Assembly (NCBI RefSeq): GCF_000001735.4
Contig: NC_003076.8
Span: forward strand, 23,687,835 to 23,751,834
DNA: 64,000 nt
Direction of reading: 5' to 3'
Origin: Arabidopsis thaliana
Taxonomy: Eukaryota > Streptophyta > Magnoliopsida > Brassicales > Brassicaceae
A model generated the notes under the pieces. It saw only the letters and a list, made by a program, of their open reading frames with translations. It was not told where the DNA came from and ran no database searches. This document shows, in pieces, positions 47,921-59,061 of the stretch; the stretch's first letter is position 1, and each line of letters opens with the position of its first letter. Both the position numbers and the translations under genes were made by a program.

Positions 47921-49450
47921 TCAAACCCGACAGCCAAATCGTCTTTCCCGGCGCTGATACGAAACCAGGGCCTCTAGAAGCTTATCCTTATCGAAATCAG
48001 GCCAAAGGACCGGCGAGAAGAAGAGCTCTGTATAAGCAAGTTGCCACAAGAAGAAGTTACTAATCCTCTGTTCTCCACTTGTCCTAATCAATAGATCAGG
48101 ACTTGGGAACTCAGTACAATTTGTCAGAAGCTCTCTTTCGATCAATGCCTCGTCTACATCTTCCTCTCGGATCAACCCTTTTTCTGATTTCTTCACAATA
48201 CTCTTGCAAGCTCGCAAGATGTCTAATCTCCCGCTGTAATCTATTGCCAATATGAGATGCTTCTTCTTATAGCTTCTCGTAGCTTCCTCTATCTCTTGGA
48301 CTGTTCGGAGGAGAGACTCAGGGATCTTCGTTAGGTTCCCGATAACAGAAACTCGAGTTTCCTCTCTGAAACAACAAGATTTTGGTAATCCATGAGCAGA
48401 TCATTTGTCAACAAAAAAGCTCAATTGAGTTGTACTTTATACCTTTGGAAATATTGGATCTTGGACTTGAGGTAATGTTGGATCAAAGACATCAAGCACT
48501 TAACCTCAATCTTATTAATACCAACAAATCGTTAGAGTCAAGAGTTGAGTGAGAATGTAAGCTACATAGTCTGAAATATCACACCTTGTGTCTTCCCCAA
48601 TTCTCTGTGGAGAAGGCAAAAGCTGAAACTGTATGAATCCCCAATTTAAAGCAAAGCTCGGAGAACTCTATAAGCCGTTTAGCTCCGGCCTCGTGGCCTT
48701 GTGACGTCAGCAATCCGGCCCGTTTGGCCCATCTCCGGTTTCCGTCCATTATCACTGCCACATGTCTTGGCATCAGCTCTCTTTGTAGCTCCTCCACTCC
48801 TACCACATAAGTTCCCTCGTCACTACACAAACACAAAACTAAAGCTACATTAGGAACGATCTAGCATTGAAACTGTGAATCTTAAGCGCATGTTGTCTAT
48901 TTGACAATTTTGGAAACATTGCCAAAATCTTCTACTAAGCAAACTAGTTATAGTCTTGGTCACGCTCGTTTTCTTTGCCTTTTATATGAAACAGAGGAAA
49001 TTTTCGTTTTCTTTTTTTTTTTGAACACCAAAACAGAGGAAGTATAACAATTAATTTCTCTGGCTTTAGTAGATGATTATCATTAAATAAAAAATTTCGT
49101 ATGAAATGTTCACTGAATCTTATGCAATTCCATTTTCATGACTAGATTGTTTAGTTATATATGATGAAATTTTTATTCCTTAGATATGATTTGAGAAGCC
49201 AACAAACATAATGAGAAGCTTAGATTTTATGACCACTGTACATCAGGAAACTACTAAAACCTAAGTATGTTTTAGAAAAATTAGGAAACTACCGTTGCTC
49301 GTTGTCATAATCGTCTCTCGAAGATGTGATTTTGATGAATCCGAGTATTTTTGGCAAGGAAAGAGGGAACCAAAAATGGCTTGTGATGAAGAAACAAGAG
49401 ATGATAAACAGAAAAAGGAGAGATAAAAGAGAAGAGAGAATAGACAACAT
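47921..49450 (-). CDS. CPT6: cis-Prenyltransferase, first of three tandem minus-strand copies
   Basis: Exons 49293-49450, 48585-48822, 48443-48510 and 47921-48365 give 302 residues. Exon 1 encodes a hydrophobic anchor ([20 protein letters not shown]), suggesting ER or secretory targeting instead of plastid. Core motifs: [33 protein letters not shown] and [18 protein letters not shown]. The usual Pro of NWxRP is replaced by His (NWGRHK). I recall this gene as the short-chain heptaprenyl diphosphate synthase of Arabidopsis (also AtHEPS/CPT6); the symbol varies between sources. Exon 3 (68 bp) and exon 4 (445 bp) have the same lengths as in the two neighbouring copies. Confidence 0.9.
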
Positions 49451-50471
49451 TGTTGTGGCTTATGTTTTAATTTATTAATTTGGCTTTGCCTCGAGATATC
49501 TATTTGTTCGACTCATTGAAAGTTTCTCATATATAGAATCCAAAGACATCACCTGATCGATCAAACCTTCTTTCTCTTTTTCTACGTAAAACAGGCCGTA
49601 CGTATTAAACTTGTACGTTGAGAAACTTATACTAAATCATTTTCAATGTTTAATCACTAATTAGTAGATCACTAGTATTTTTTATTCGTATGTCACCAAT
49701 ACGATGACATGTTATGTTTAATTTTTGATCAAAGATTCCTTAATACATCAGCTATTGATCCGTATTAGTTTATTACCAGACCCTTCCAAGAGTACTGATG
49801 TAATCGAACAAATCCAAATTTTTTTCTTTAATTGGTTAAACTAATAAATAAATAACTTGTTAAACTAAGTCGGCAACTCCACTGCACTAAATTGTTTCTA
49901 GTGTTTGTAGCTTAATTCGTTTGGTCAACAACAATGACACCCACAAATTCCTTAAAATAACATATTTTCTGTCTGTTGTTACATTTAATAATTATTAAAT
50001 ATATGTACGAGTTGAAAATTTTGCATCTCACTTTTAATACCATTTTTAATACTTTTACTAGAACTTATTAGATGTCTAAAGTTTAATTATTATTGTTGAT
50101 CTAAAACTTAAAAAAAGTAGGTGAAAAATTGAAGTGGTATATGTTTAATACTTTTACGAGAATCCTTTATTAAATTAGGTAAAACATTTGAGTGATTCGT
50201 TTAATCTAACCTAGGGATTATCTTTGTCCAGCTCAAAGAACCCACGTTTCTTGTGTCACAAGATATTTTAATAACAGCTGATGCATACGTACGTGTAGTA
50301 GAGAAGAAAAAACGCAACACATAAAATATGTTACTTCATTGGAAATACCACATTGATCTACGAGAGACTAGACAGTATAATTATTTCTGCAAAAGTCAGA
50401 TGAACATAAAGACACAGAGAGAAACAGAACAAAACAGAGGAAACATGACAGACCATAGGATCAAATGTGGA
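49451..50471. other. Spacer between tandem cis-prenyltransferase copies 1 and 2
   Basis: About 1 kb of AT-rich sequence: upstream region of the first tandem copy and 3' flank of the next. No leftover coding exon seen. Confidence 0.5.
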
Positions 50472-51596
50472 TCAAAGCCGGGAGCCAAATCGTCTATCCC
50501 TGCGCTGATACGAAACCAGGGCCTCTATAAACTTCTGCTTATCGAAATCAGGCCAAAGTACAGGCGAAAAGAAAAACTCGGTATAAGCGAGCTGCCACAA
50601 GAAGAAGTTACTAATCCTCTGTTCCCCACTAGTCCTAATCAAGAGATCAGGACTTGGGAACTCGGTACACCGAGTCTGAAGCTCTCTCTCGAACAACGTC
50701 TCGTCCACGTCTTCCTCTCGGATCAAACCTTGTTCTGATTTCTTCACAATGTTCTTGCAAGCACCCAAGATGTCGAATCTCCCGCTGTAATCTATGGCCA
50801 AGATGAGATGCTTCTTCTTGTAACTCTTTGTAGCTTCCTCTAACTCGTGAACTGTTCGGAGGAGAGACTCAGGGATCTTCGCAAGATTCCCGATAACAGA
50901 AACTCGGATTTCCTTGCTGAAACAAACAAGATTATTGGTAACAAACTGAGCTATTGAGAAGCTCTACTATATCGAATAAGCTCACTCATTTATATATACC
51001 TCTGGAAAAATTGGATCTTTGACTTGAGGTAACGTTGGAACAAATACATCAAGCATTTGACTTCAATCTGAGTAATTAAGTTATTAGAGATACAAAATGG
51101 CGAAATATTTAAGGATAACTAAAACAATTCGCATGAAACTGCCACACCTTGTGTCTTCCCCAATTCTCAGTGGAGAAAGCAAAAGCTGAGACAGTATTTA
51201 TCCCTAGTTTGAAGCAGAGGTCAGCGAACTCGAGAAGCCGTTTAGCTCCAGCCTCGTAGCCTTGTGACGTCAACAATCCGGTCTGTTTAGCCCATCTCCG
51301 GTTTCCGTCCATTATCACTGCCACGTGTCTCGGCATCAGCTCTCTCTGAAGCTCTTTAGGTGTCTCCTCCTCTCCGACCACATAAGTTCCCTTGTCACTA
51401 CAAAAACATTTTTTAAGAAAAAGCTAAGTCATGAAAATTTTAGCGGGAACTTTCATCGAGTTTAACCAGAAAAAAGCAAGATTTTGTACATCTTCTTTTT
51501 GTTTTTCAGAGATCCTTTAGCAGGAAAGCAAGGTCGGAGACAAGGAAGTAGAAGAAGAGAGAGAAGAGATAGAAGGAACCAGAGCATAGACAACAT
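50472..51596 (-). CDS. cis-Prenyltransferase, second tandem copy
   Basis: Exons 51490-51596, 51148-51397, 51000-51067 and 50472-50916 give 289 residues. Exon 1 is shorter than in its neighbours, with a Leu-rich anchor ([18 protein letters not shown]) and a donor inside AAGAT/GTACAA that restores the shared phase. Core motifs match copy 1: [28 protein letters not shown] and [17 protein letters not shown]. It is the closest relative of copy 1 by eye, so these two look like the youngest duplicates. Chain-length specificity cannot be read from the sequence. No gene symbol is given because naming differs between papers. Confidence 0.88.
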
Positions 51597-52115
51597 TGTA
51601 GAGAGTGTGAAGAGTACTAGCAAGTGATTTGCATGGATCATAAAATTCATAATTGAGTTTTTATTGACTGGCTCTGGTTGTTTCTCTCGCAGTTTTGGAA
51701 ACCTTGCCAAAAATTAACTTAGTTACTTTTTCACTAAACAAACACGAGTTAAGCATTGACATTTTTATTTTGCCTATTCGGTGAAACAGAGTAAGTAAAA
51801 AGATTAATAATCTCTCTGTTAAGTAGATGATGCTCAATCAATGAACTAGTCAGTATGGTTATAAATTGTGTTATCTACCATTCAAACTATTTTGTGTTGA
51901 TTGAGCCAGCCGCTAAAATCTTTAAATGCATAAATTTTGTTGTATTATATAAATTGGTAAGAGACGATCTAATTATGATAGTTTCTATAGTGAATTTATT
52001 GAAAGTAAATAAATAGCATTTTTAAAACAAAGACAACAATTTAGGTCTCATGAAATTAAACAACCGTATCACTACGTACTATTGCATCAACTATGAGACA
52101 TGCAAATTCTAAGTT
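51597..52115. other. Spacer between tandem cis-prenyltransferase copies 2 and 3
   Basis: About 520 bp of AT-rich spacer and promoter; nothing else seen. Confidence 0.5.
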
Positions 52116-53433
52116 TTAAACTCGTCGACCGAATCGCCTCTGCCTTTGCTGATACCAAGTCAAGGCCTCAAGATACTCAGCTTCGCCAAAATCAGGCCAC
52201 AAAACAGTTGGAAAGTAAAGCTCAGTGTAAGCAGATTGCCATAAAAAGAAGTTACTGATCCTTTGCTCTCCGCTTGTTCTGATCAACAGGTCAGGGTTTG
52301 GGAATTCGCTACACTTTGTCAACAACTCTTTCTCCATCGCCTTCTCGTTAATGTCCTCCACTTGAATCAGCCCGTCTTTCACTTTATTTGCAAGACTTTT
52401 GCATGCTTGTAAGATATCATATCTTCCACTATAGTCTATTGCTATAATGAGATTCTTCCCTTCGTAACTCTTTGTAGCTTCCTCTACCTCTTCTATCAAA
52501 CCTAGAAGCGACTCGGGGAGTTTTGTACGGTTCCCGATAACCGAGATCTTGATCTTATCACTAAAAAATAAAGGGGAAATTAGCATCAAGACATATAAGG
52601 CTTTAAAAGAGGATAAAGAAAAAAACATCTTGGAGTAGATACCTTCGGAGGTAAGGCATATCAGACGCTAAGTATTTCTCAAACAAGGCCATCAAGCACT
52701 TAACTTCATCCTGATCAAAGAAAAAGAAAAAACTGAATCAAAATGAATTATATAAAACACAAAAGTTTTCAAGGTCACAAATTTTAACCTGCGGTGAGAA
52801 GAAAATACTAATTAGTAATTAACATGCATGCAAGTTATATTCGTAAGGTCCACAATTTTTATTTTTTTTGGTTTTAGTCCATAACTTCTTGGTTACTCAA
52901 AAGCAGATTAAAACTCTTGGAACGTTTTGTGTAATCACCTCTGGTCTTTCCCAATTTTCGGTGGAGAAAGCAAAGAGTGAGATAGTGTTTGTCCCCATAG
53001 CGAAACAATCCTTAGCATTCTCCATGAGCCTTCTCGCTCCGGCCTCGTGGCCTTCCGATGTCCCGAGTCCTCGTTTTTCAGCCCAACGTCTGTTTCCGTC
53101 CAATATAACCGCCACATGCTTTGGCATTATATTTCTCCCTCGTTTCTGTTTCTCTCCCATTGTACCACTACAAATAAGTAATAAGAACAAACAAAGTTAG
53201 TATACTTTCATAATAGCAAAAGATGCATAAATACGTAGAAACTATGATTAGTAAAAACCAAACTACCGTTTCTCGTTCCTTTCTTCCTCATCATCGTATT
53301 TAGAAGCTATGATTTTGATGAATCTGAGGATATTTGTCAACGACAAAGGAACATTTAGTCGCCGAGAGATGAAGAGACCAGGGATGAGAAAAAGAGCTAG
53401 AAAAGTAAAAACAACAGAGAATAAAGACAACAT
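52116..53433 (-). CDS. cis-Prenyltransferase, third tandem copy
   Basis: Exons 53267-53433, 52939-53167, 52643-52710 and 52116-52560 give 302 residues. Exon 1 again encodes a hydrophobic anchor ([19 protein letters not shown]). The DGN motif has Leu for Met ([18 protein letters not shown]). Unlike copies 1 and 2 it keeps the family-typical NWERP, so it is the more conserved of the three. The IPP-binding [17 protein letters not shown] and [12 protein letters not shown] are intact. Likely an ER-located medium-chain enzyme; this is inference from the anchor and family. Confidence 0.88.
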
Positions 53434-54898
53434 ATTTTTTCTGTTTTTGTCTTTTGTTTTTCAGTGTTTGTTCGAATTGGAGCGCTAGCTCGTCATGTAC
53501 TTAAAGAGCTTCGGGTTCAAAGACGCACATGATGATCAATGGAACCTACTTTCTTTCTCTCACTTGCTCTCTGTCTACTCCTTGATGCTACGCAAAGACA
53601 GATCATACGTATTAAGTTTTAATAAGATCTTACGACACTTGAAAATCACTAAATGGTTTGGTCACGTGATTTTCTCATTAAACAAAGACATTTTTGTAAG
53701 TTCAGATTTTGACTTTTTCGATCAGTATAACTTGCTTGATTTTAACATTAATGTCCAAGCCAATCGCATAGACATAGTCATGCACTCATGCTCTCACGGT
53801 TTGTCTACACGTTACTAAAAAAACTGAACATAGAAATATACGGGGCTTTGGCTGTAATTAAGGCCCATGACTACACTTCAGAAGGAGGGTCATTAGCTAT
53901 GATCATATTCATCCTAGTTTTTATCCAACTCAACACAATTATCAGTGTGTATAGTCTATTTATTTTATCGCACTACCCACTTTAATTATTGCTATGTACA
54001 GTGGGATCACTAAATTGTTTGTTGGGGACATTGACCTTATCCACATATTTTTTAATTGATCCATACCTCTATCTTTTATTTTACTCACCCACTTTTTATC
54101 TATTGTTTATTGATCAATGTTGAAAATCTCTTGACATGTGGAAACTCTTGAGGTGTTGTGGTTTTCCAAGATCTTTTTAACGCTCAATTCAGTAAATAAA
54201 ATCATATACGATCTAGCAAAAGCAAAAGAGGAATGAACTTAAACCCGCAAAACTCCTTTAAACATTAAATTGTTTCAAACGGTTTTGTAACACATTTCTC
54301 CATTACCTTTTCTTGTTGTGTTTTGTTAATATCTTTTCAAATTGTGTAGTAGTCTTTTGTAAAAAATAGATACAAAATCACACAATACAAGTCAAAGTGA
54401 GACGGCGTGAAATACTACAGTACTATTTTACAATAACGTGGTCGCCAAATTATTATTTCCAAGTGGAAAAATCCTTTAATAGAAACTGCCGAAAAGCCCT
54501 GGTTAGGCCAAAAACCCCAGTATTGGAACAAGGGTATATCCGTCATTGCACGCATAAATTTCGGGACTTTTCTTGAAAAAGCAGCTTCGAGAATCGTAAC
54601 TGATGAATCGCTAAAGAGAGGTTTATCGAGAAAAATCCAAGATTTACTAAAAAACCACTATCTCTCTGCTCTTCCTCTGTCTACATTAATGTAATTTTGA
54701 TCATCGGATTGGGTGAAAGAAACATCAAACTCCTAAAAGAGAAGCCTTTAAAGTTTTTTTTTAATCAAAAACAAAAGGAAGAAAATTTTCCTTTTTGTTT
54801 TAGATGGCATGAATCATCATCATCGCTTTGCTTTCTTGATTCTCTATTTCGTTTGATGGGATTTGTTTTTCTGGGAATTTATTCATTCACCTGCTGCC
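53434..54898. other. Divergent intergenic region, cis-prenyltransferase copy 3 and RING gene
   Basis: About 1.46 kb with the upstream regions of both genes. Short frames at 53495-53985 do not resemble proteins. The RING leader contains upstream ATGs. Confidence 0.5.
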
Positions 54899-54906
54899 AT
54901 GGCTAA
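54856..54906 (+). promoter_or_regulatory. Short upstream ORF overlapping the RING gene start
   Basis: ATG at 54856 opens a 16-codon frame that stops at TAA, 8 bases past the RING ATG and in another frame. A start-stop ATGTAA at 54689 and an ATGGCATGA near 54804 lie further up. All depend on a transcript start upstream of them, which I cannot see. Confidence 0.4.
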
Positions 54907-56490
54907 ATTATCTTTCAAGGATTCTCTTAAAGCTCTTGAAGCCGATATTCAACACGCTAATACACTGTAAATTCCTCCATTCTCCACTTTTATTGAAATT
55001 TATCGACTTTTATTGTAAAGTCTCGATTTTTAGTTTATCTCAGCGTTCAAGTTAGTTTTTTTTTTTATTCTAGTTGTTGCTTAATTTTGTTTCCCTTTGA
55101 TTGGTTTGCATGTAAGAGAATTGAATTGAAGGTTCCTTCTTGTTTGCAGTGAAAATAGATGTGATTTTTCTTTTTTTAGGTTCTGTAGTTTGATTCTCTG
55201 AGGTCCACTAGTTGAGAAAGTGATCACTGAGTTAGGCATTTATGTAGATTGGAACTGTATTTTAGTACAAGCAATGAAAGTTTAAGCTCGTAATTGATTC
55301 TTGTGATTCTTGTTCTTATCTAGTTGACTTGAAGAAGCTGCTTTAGCTGAACTAGTATTGGTCTCTACACAGATCAATGTATAGGCTGCTACTGCTAGTG
55401 TTGAAGATGCAACTTTCTTGGAATCTGAGAATGTTTCTGTGATTGTGTGTTATGGATCTTTTATATTAGTGTTAAAGTTGTGGCAGTATATTTGCTGTTT
55501 GAATATTTTAATGGTTGGAGGCTGCTTATGATGATCTTGTTGTGTTTTCGTTTTGGAAATGAATAACAGAGCTTTAGATTATCCTCGGGAGAAGGATGGA
55601 GCGCGCGTTCAGATGAGATTATCATACAGCCCGACTGCTCAATTTTTTCTTTTTCTTGTACAATGGACTGATTGTAAGCTTGCTGGTTTCCTCGGTTTAC
55701 TCAGAGTTCTTATTTATATGGTACTGTCCTCTTTGTTTTACTTACTACATCCTTCTTCATACTCTTCTTTGTGATTGTTTGATTAACCTGTTGAGTTATA
55801 TTTGGGTTCAGACTTATGCAGATGGGAAAACAACCATGTCGGTTTACGAAAGAAAAGCCAGTATTAGAGAGTTCCAAGGTATGCTTATATATATGGCGAT
55901 GATATTATTTCTGGTAAACAAGATTGATATCGTTTAATTCTTATGAGCTTTTTAATATTTTCGTTATGTTTTAGCTGTGATATTACCATCTTTGTCACAA
56001 CTACAAAGGGGTGTTACAGACATAGATGACAGCAAACAAAAAGAGGTATGCAAGATGCGATACAGAAAGAAGGATGAGAGCGAAATGTCGGAGATTGAGA
56101 TCGAGAGGGAAGAAGAATGTGGAATCTGTATGGAGATGAACAGCAAGGTGGTGCTACCAAACTGTACTCATTCTTTATGCATCAAGTGTTACCGCGATTG
56201 GTAAGTTAACTTAAAAGCTTGAAACATGTTGAATGTAACGGGTTTACTGAATAAGAGTTATGTTTTTTCTTAGGCGAGGGAGATCACAGTCATGCCCGTT
56301 CTGCAGAGACAGCCTTAAAAGAGTAGATTCAGGTGATCTCTGGATGTTTTTGGACCAAAACGATACAGTGAATCTCACTGCAATCGCTAGAGAGAACCAG
56401 AAACGATTGTTTATGTACATTGAGAAGTTACCACTAGTGGTTCCAGATCAAGTGTATGCGTCTTCTCCTTACGATTTCCATGTGAGATGA
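54899..56490 (+). CDS. RING-type (C3HC4) E3 ubiquitin ligase candidate
   Basis: Five exons (54899-54966, 55570-55720, 55812-55878, 55975-56200, 56274-56490) give 242 residues. The N-terminal half (AKLSFKDSLKALEADIQHAN; hydrophobic FLLVQW- and GLLRVLIYM-type stretches) is a plant-specific region. The C3HC4 RING spans exons 4-5: CGICMEMNSKVVLPNCTHS, LCIKCYRDW, then CPFCRDSL, with all Cys/His ligands present. The C-terminal tail after the RING is conserved in this plant group. It probably acts as an E3 ligase; no substrate can be suggested. Confidence 0.9.
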
Positions 56491-57154
56491 AGGCGGAAAA
56501 CCGGTTCTGGTAAATCTTTATCTGTATACTTGGGGAAAAGGAGGACTTGTTTTGTAAATGTATTAGAGTTAGTACAAGTAGTAGTAATCAGTCACTTTCT
56601 TCACCATTATCTTGGGAAGGTTCCACTTACTACGTGCTTTTTCTGCATTTTGCTTTGGTTTCCTTCTATCTCGTAAAGCTTCAAGAAGCTCATGTATAGT
56701 TAGCAATTTATGAACTTAAACCTCCTCATCAAGAAGAGTGTTTCACTTACAGTATAATCTACATTTGGATATCAGAAAATCTTGCAAAATTCAACTCTTT
56801 TCTTAAAAAAAAAATTGTCTAATAATTTTTCTCACAATGATTGGTTATTTACTTGGAAACTCAAATTGGTGATTGGTTATTTACTTGGAAAGTAGGTGAT
56901 CAATAAATAAAAAGAAATGGGGAAAAAAGTTGGTGATCCGGTTCACTGTATAAAATCAAAAAAATAAAAGCAAACCGACCCATTGTTCGGTATAATATAA
57001 CGTAACCCGGCCCACAAAATTCTGTCGTAACCAAACCGACCCATGATTCAGCCAACATAACCCGACCCGTACAATTCTATTACGCGTCTCCGGCGACTGA
57101 CTATACTTGCCGTTCGGAGTTAGGGTTTTACTCCGAGAGAAAATTGAGTCAGCG
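56491..57154. other. Intergenic region, RING gene and RBMX2-like pseudogene
   Basis: About 660 bp. Contains a 22-bp direct repeat (56838-56859 and 56870-56891, starting TGATTGGTTATT) and the duplicated promoter segment listed below. Confidence 0.55.
56971..57084 (+). repeat. Tandem-duplicated promoter segment upstream of the RBMX2-like pseudogene
   Basis: Two diverged copies (about 56971-57029 and 57031-57084) share AAACCGACCCAT, AACCCGRCCC and ACAATTCT/AAAATTCT blocks in the same order. Some 70 bases separate the second copy from the ATG, so the duplication sits in the core promoter. Confidence 0.6.
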
Positions 57155-57942
57155 ATGAATCCGTTGACAAGGTGAAGAAGACGCAGAGCATTAACGCGAA
57201 AGAATTAGATCTAGGGATTTACGACGAAGCATCTTGGCACGCCAAGTACAAAGATTCAGCCTACGTTTACGTCGGAGAATTACCTTACGATCTCACGGAG
57301 GGTGACCTCCTCGCCGTTTTCTCACAGTACGTGTTTCTTCTCACATTGTTGAATTTAGTATATTATACCTAGCTAGTGGATGATTCTTAATTCTGAAATA
57401 TTTGTTTGATTGAAGATATGGTGAAGTTGTTGATTTGAATCTTGTTCGAGATAAAGGAACTGGGAGATCAAAAAGATTTGCGTTTGTTGCTTATGAAGAT
57501 CAGAGAAGTACTAATCTTGCTGTTGGTTAGTCTATAAAATCCTTTTGCTTTATGGATATTACTACACATTGGTTCTTGCTTCTCTTGGTTTCGATTCTTC
57601 TCTTAATTGTTAGATAATATCAATGGAGCTAAGGTGTTGGGAAGGATAATAAAAGTGGAGCATTGTGGTAAATACTTAAAGAGAGAAGAGGAAGATGAAG
57701 AGACGAAGCAGAAGAAGAGAGAAGCTCCGTGGTGTTTGCAGAGCTTTTCAGAGAAAGGAGTGTACTCGTGGAGATTCTTGCAAATTTTCTCACGATGAAA
57801 ATGTAAGAAAGAACATTCTTCTCAGATATATATAACATTTGAATCAACATGCTCTTCTTATTGATTTTGTATTGATTCTTTATATGAACAGAGAGCTGCC
57901 AATACCGGGTGGGGTCACGAAGATCGTAGAAGTTCCAAGTGA
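57155..57942 (+). pseudogene. RBMX2-like spliceosomal RNA-binding protein, frameshifted copy
   Basis: The exons (57155-57326, 57416-57525, 57614-57802, 57892-57942) keep the family layout. The start reads MNPLT then hits a stop because a base is missing; one frame over it continues VKKTQSINAKELDLGIYDEA. The RRM is otherwise intact (YVYVGELPYDLTEGDLLAVF, FAFVAYEDQRSTNLAV). An extra base follows KREA near 57723; read one frame over, the CCCH finger (CRAFQRKECTRGDSCKFSH) is whole. The tail NTGWGHEDRRSSK ends at TGA. Introns are kept, so this is a DNA duplicate, not a retrocopy. RBMX2 (yeast Ist3) works in the activated spliceosome; an intact gene presumably lies elsewhere. Neither shift would be fixed by splicing as I read it. 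Confidence 0.85.
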
Positions 57943-58197
57943 GAGATCAAGTAAGTAAATACCATAATGATGTAGAGGATAAATAGGGATTGTTCATATT
58001 GATATCCAAGTGGTAATGCTCTACATTGAAGAATGGTTTCTAAGTTGTAGCTAGAATCTAATGGAAAATGTGATTTATTGACCATTAGCTTACACACCGG
58101 TGTTTTGCTCTGTATATGTCGATCTTATTTTCAGTGTTCACCTTTACATTTACAGATTGTTTAGTATAGGAAACACAGAGTTGATATGGTTTAGAAT

Positions 58198-59061
58198 TTA
58201 GACAGGAGACCGTTTCTTGAGTTTCTTGGCTATTCCTGCAAAGTACTTGCCATGGTAATTTGCCTGCTGAATCTCCAGCTCTGTTGGCTCGCGTGATCCA
58301 TCAGCTGCATAAGTCCCTGAGCCATAAGGCGAACCACCTTTCACCTCTCCCATCTCGTACATACTTTTACCGAATGTGTATCCTACCGGTACAAATATCA
58401 TCCCGTGATGAGCCAGTTTTGTCACTGCCGTCAACCTGCAGATTACAAATGAATCACTTGCATGTGTTCTTCTAACATTTATGTGTTAGGAGGACTATGT
58501 TCTTACGCAGTTAGTTCTTGGCCTCCACCGTGGAAACCCGTACTCCAGAAGATTCCTGCAGGTTTCCCAGCGAGAGCCTGTGTAGTCCAGAGATCATTTG
58601 TATTGTCAAAGAAAGTCATGACCTGTGATGCCATCACTCCAAACCTAGAAGGAAAGCCAAACATGAATCCGTCGGCTTCCGCCAGTTGTTCTGGTCGAAT
58701 ATCCGGCACATCGTCCGGTCTTGGAACGGCCTTCACTTTCTCCAATATTTTCTCCGGTAATGTCTCTGGCACTTGCCAAAGTGTTGCTTCCACGTCTGGA
58801 ACAGAGTTTACTCCCCGAAGTACCTCTCGTGCCATTGTCTCGACGTGGCCGTGCAAGGAATAGTACCTAACAGAAAAGTCCAAGAACCCAATTTTTCGTC
58901 AAAACCAAACTGGTACGAGGATTCAATCTCGTCCTGTGTGAGTCAGTAGTACAAAATCGCAGATTACTCTTGATCGGGAAATTGATCGCCAGTTGTTTAA
59001 CTTGGCACTGATTAGTTTAAACTTTAAAGACTCACACAATATAAATCTTGGTGACAGCCAT
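58198..59061 (-). CDS. WrbA/FQR1-type NAD(P)H:quinone reductase (flavodoxin-like)
   Basis: Three exons (59036-59061, 58507-58866, 58198-58435) give 207 residues. It starts [21 protein letters not shown], the flavodoxin-like FMN phosphate loop. Further FMN-contact stretches are [18 protein letters not shown] and [13 protein letters not shown], and the C-terminal [21 protein letters not shown] is typical of WrbA proteins. Length fits the family (about 200). These tetrameric enzymes reduce quinones by two electrons and protect against radical damage; in Arabidopsis FQR1 is auxin-induced. Here a cytosolic or membrane-associated location is inferred. The 26-bp first exon is unusually short but joins in phase. 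Confidence 0.92.

Noticed and set aside
53495-53985. Plus-strand frames of 107 and 65 aa in the spacer before the RING gene
   Set aside because: No similarity to known families, AT-driven composition and no clear promoter.
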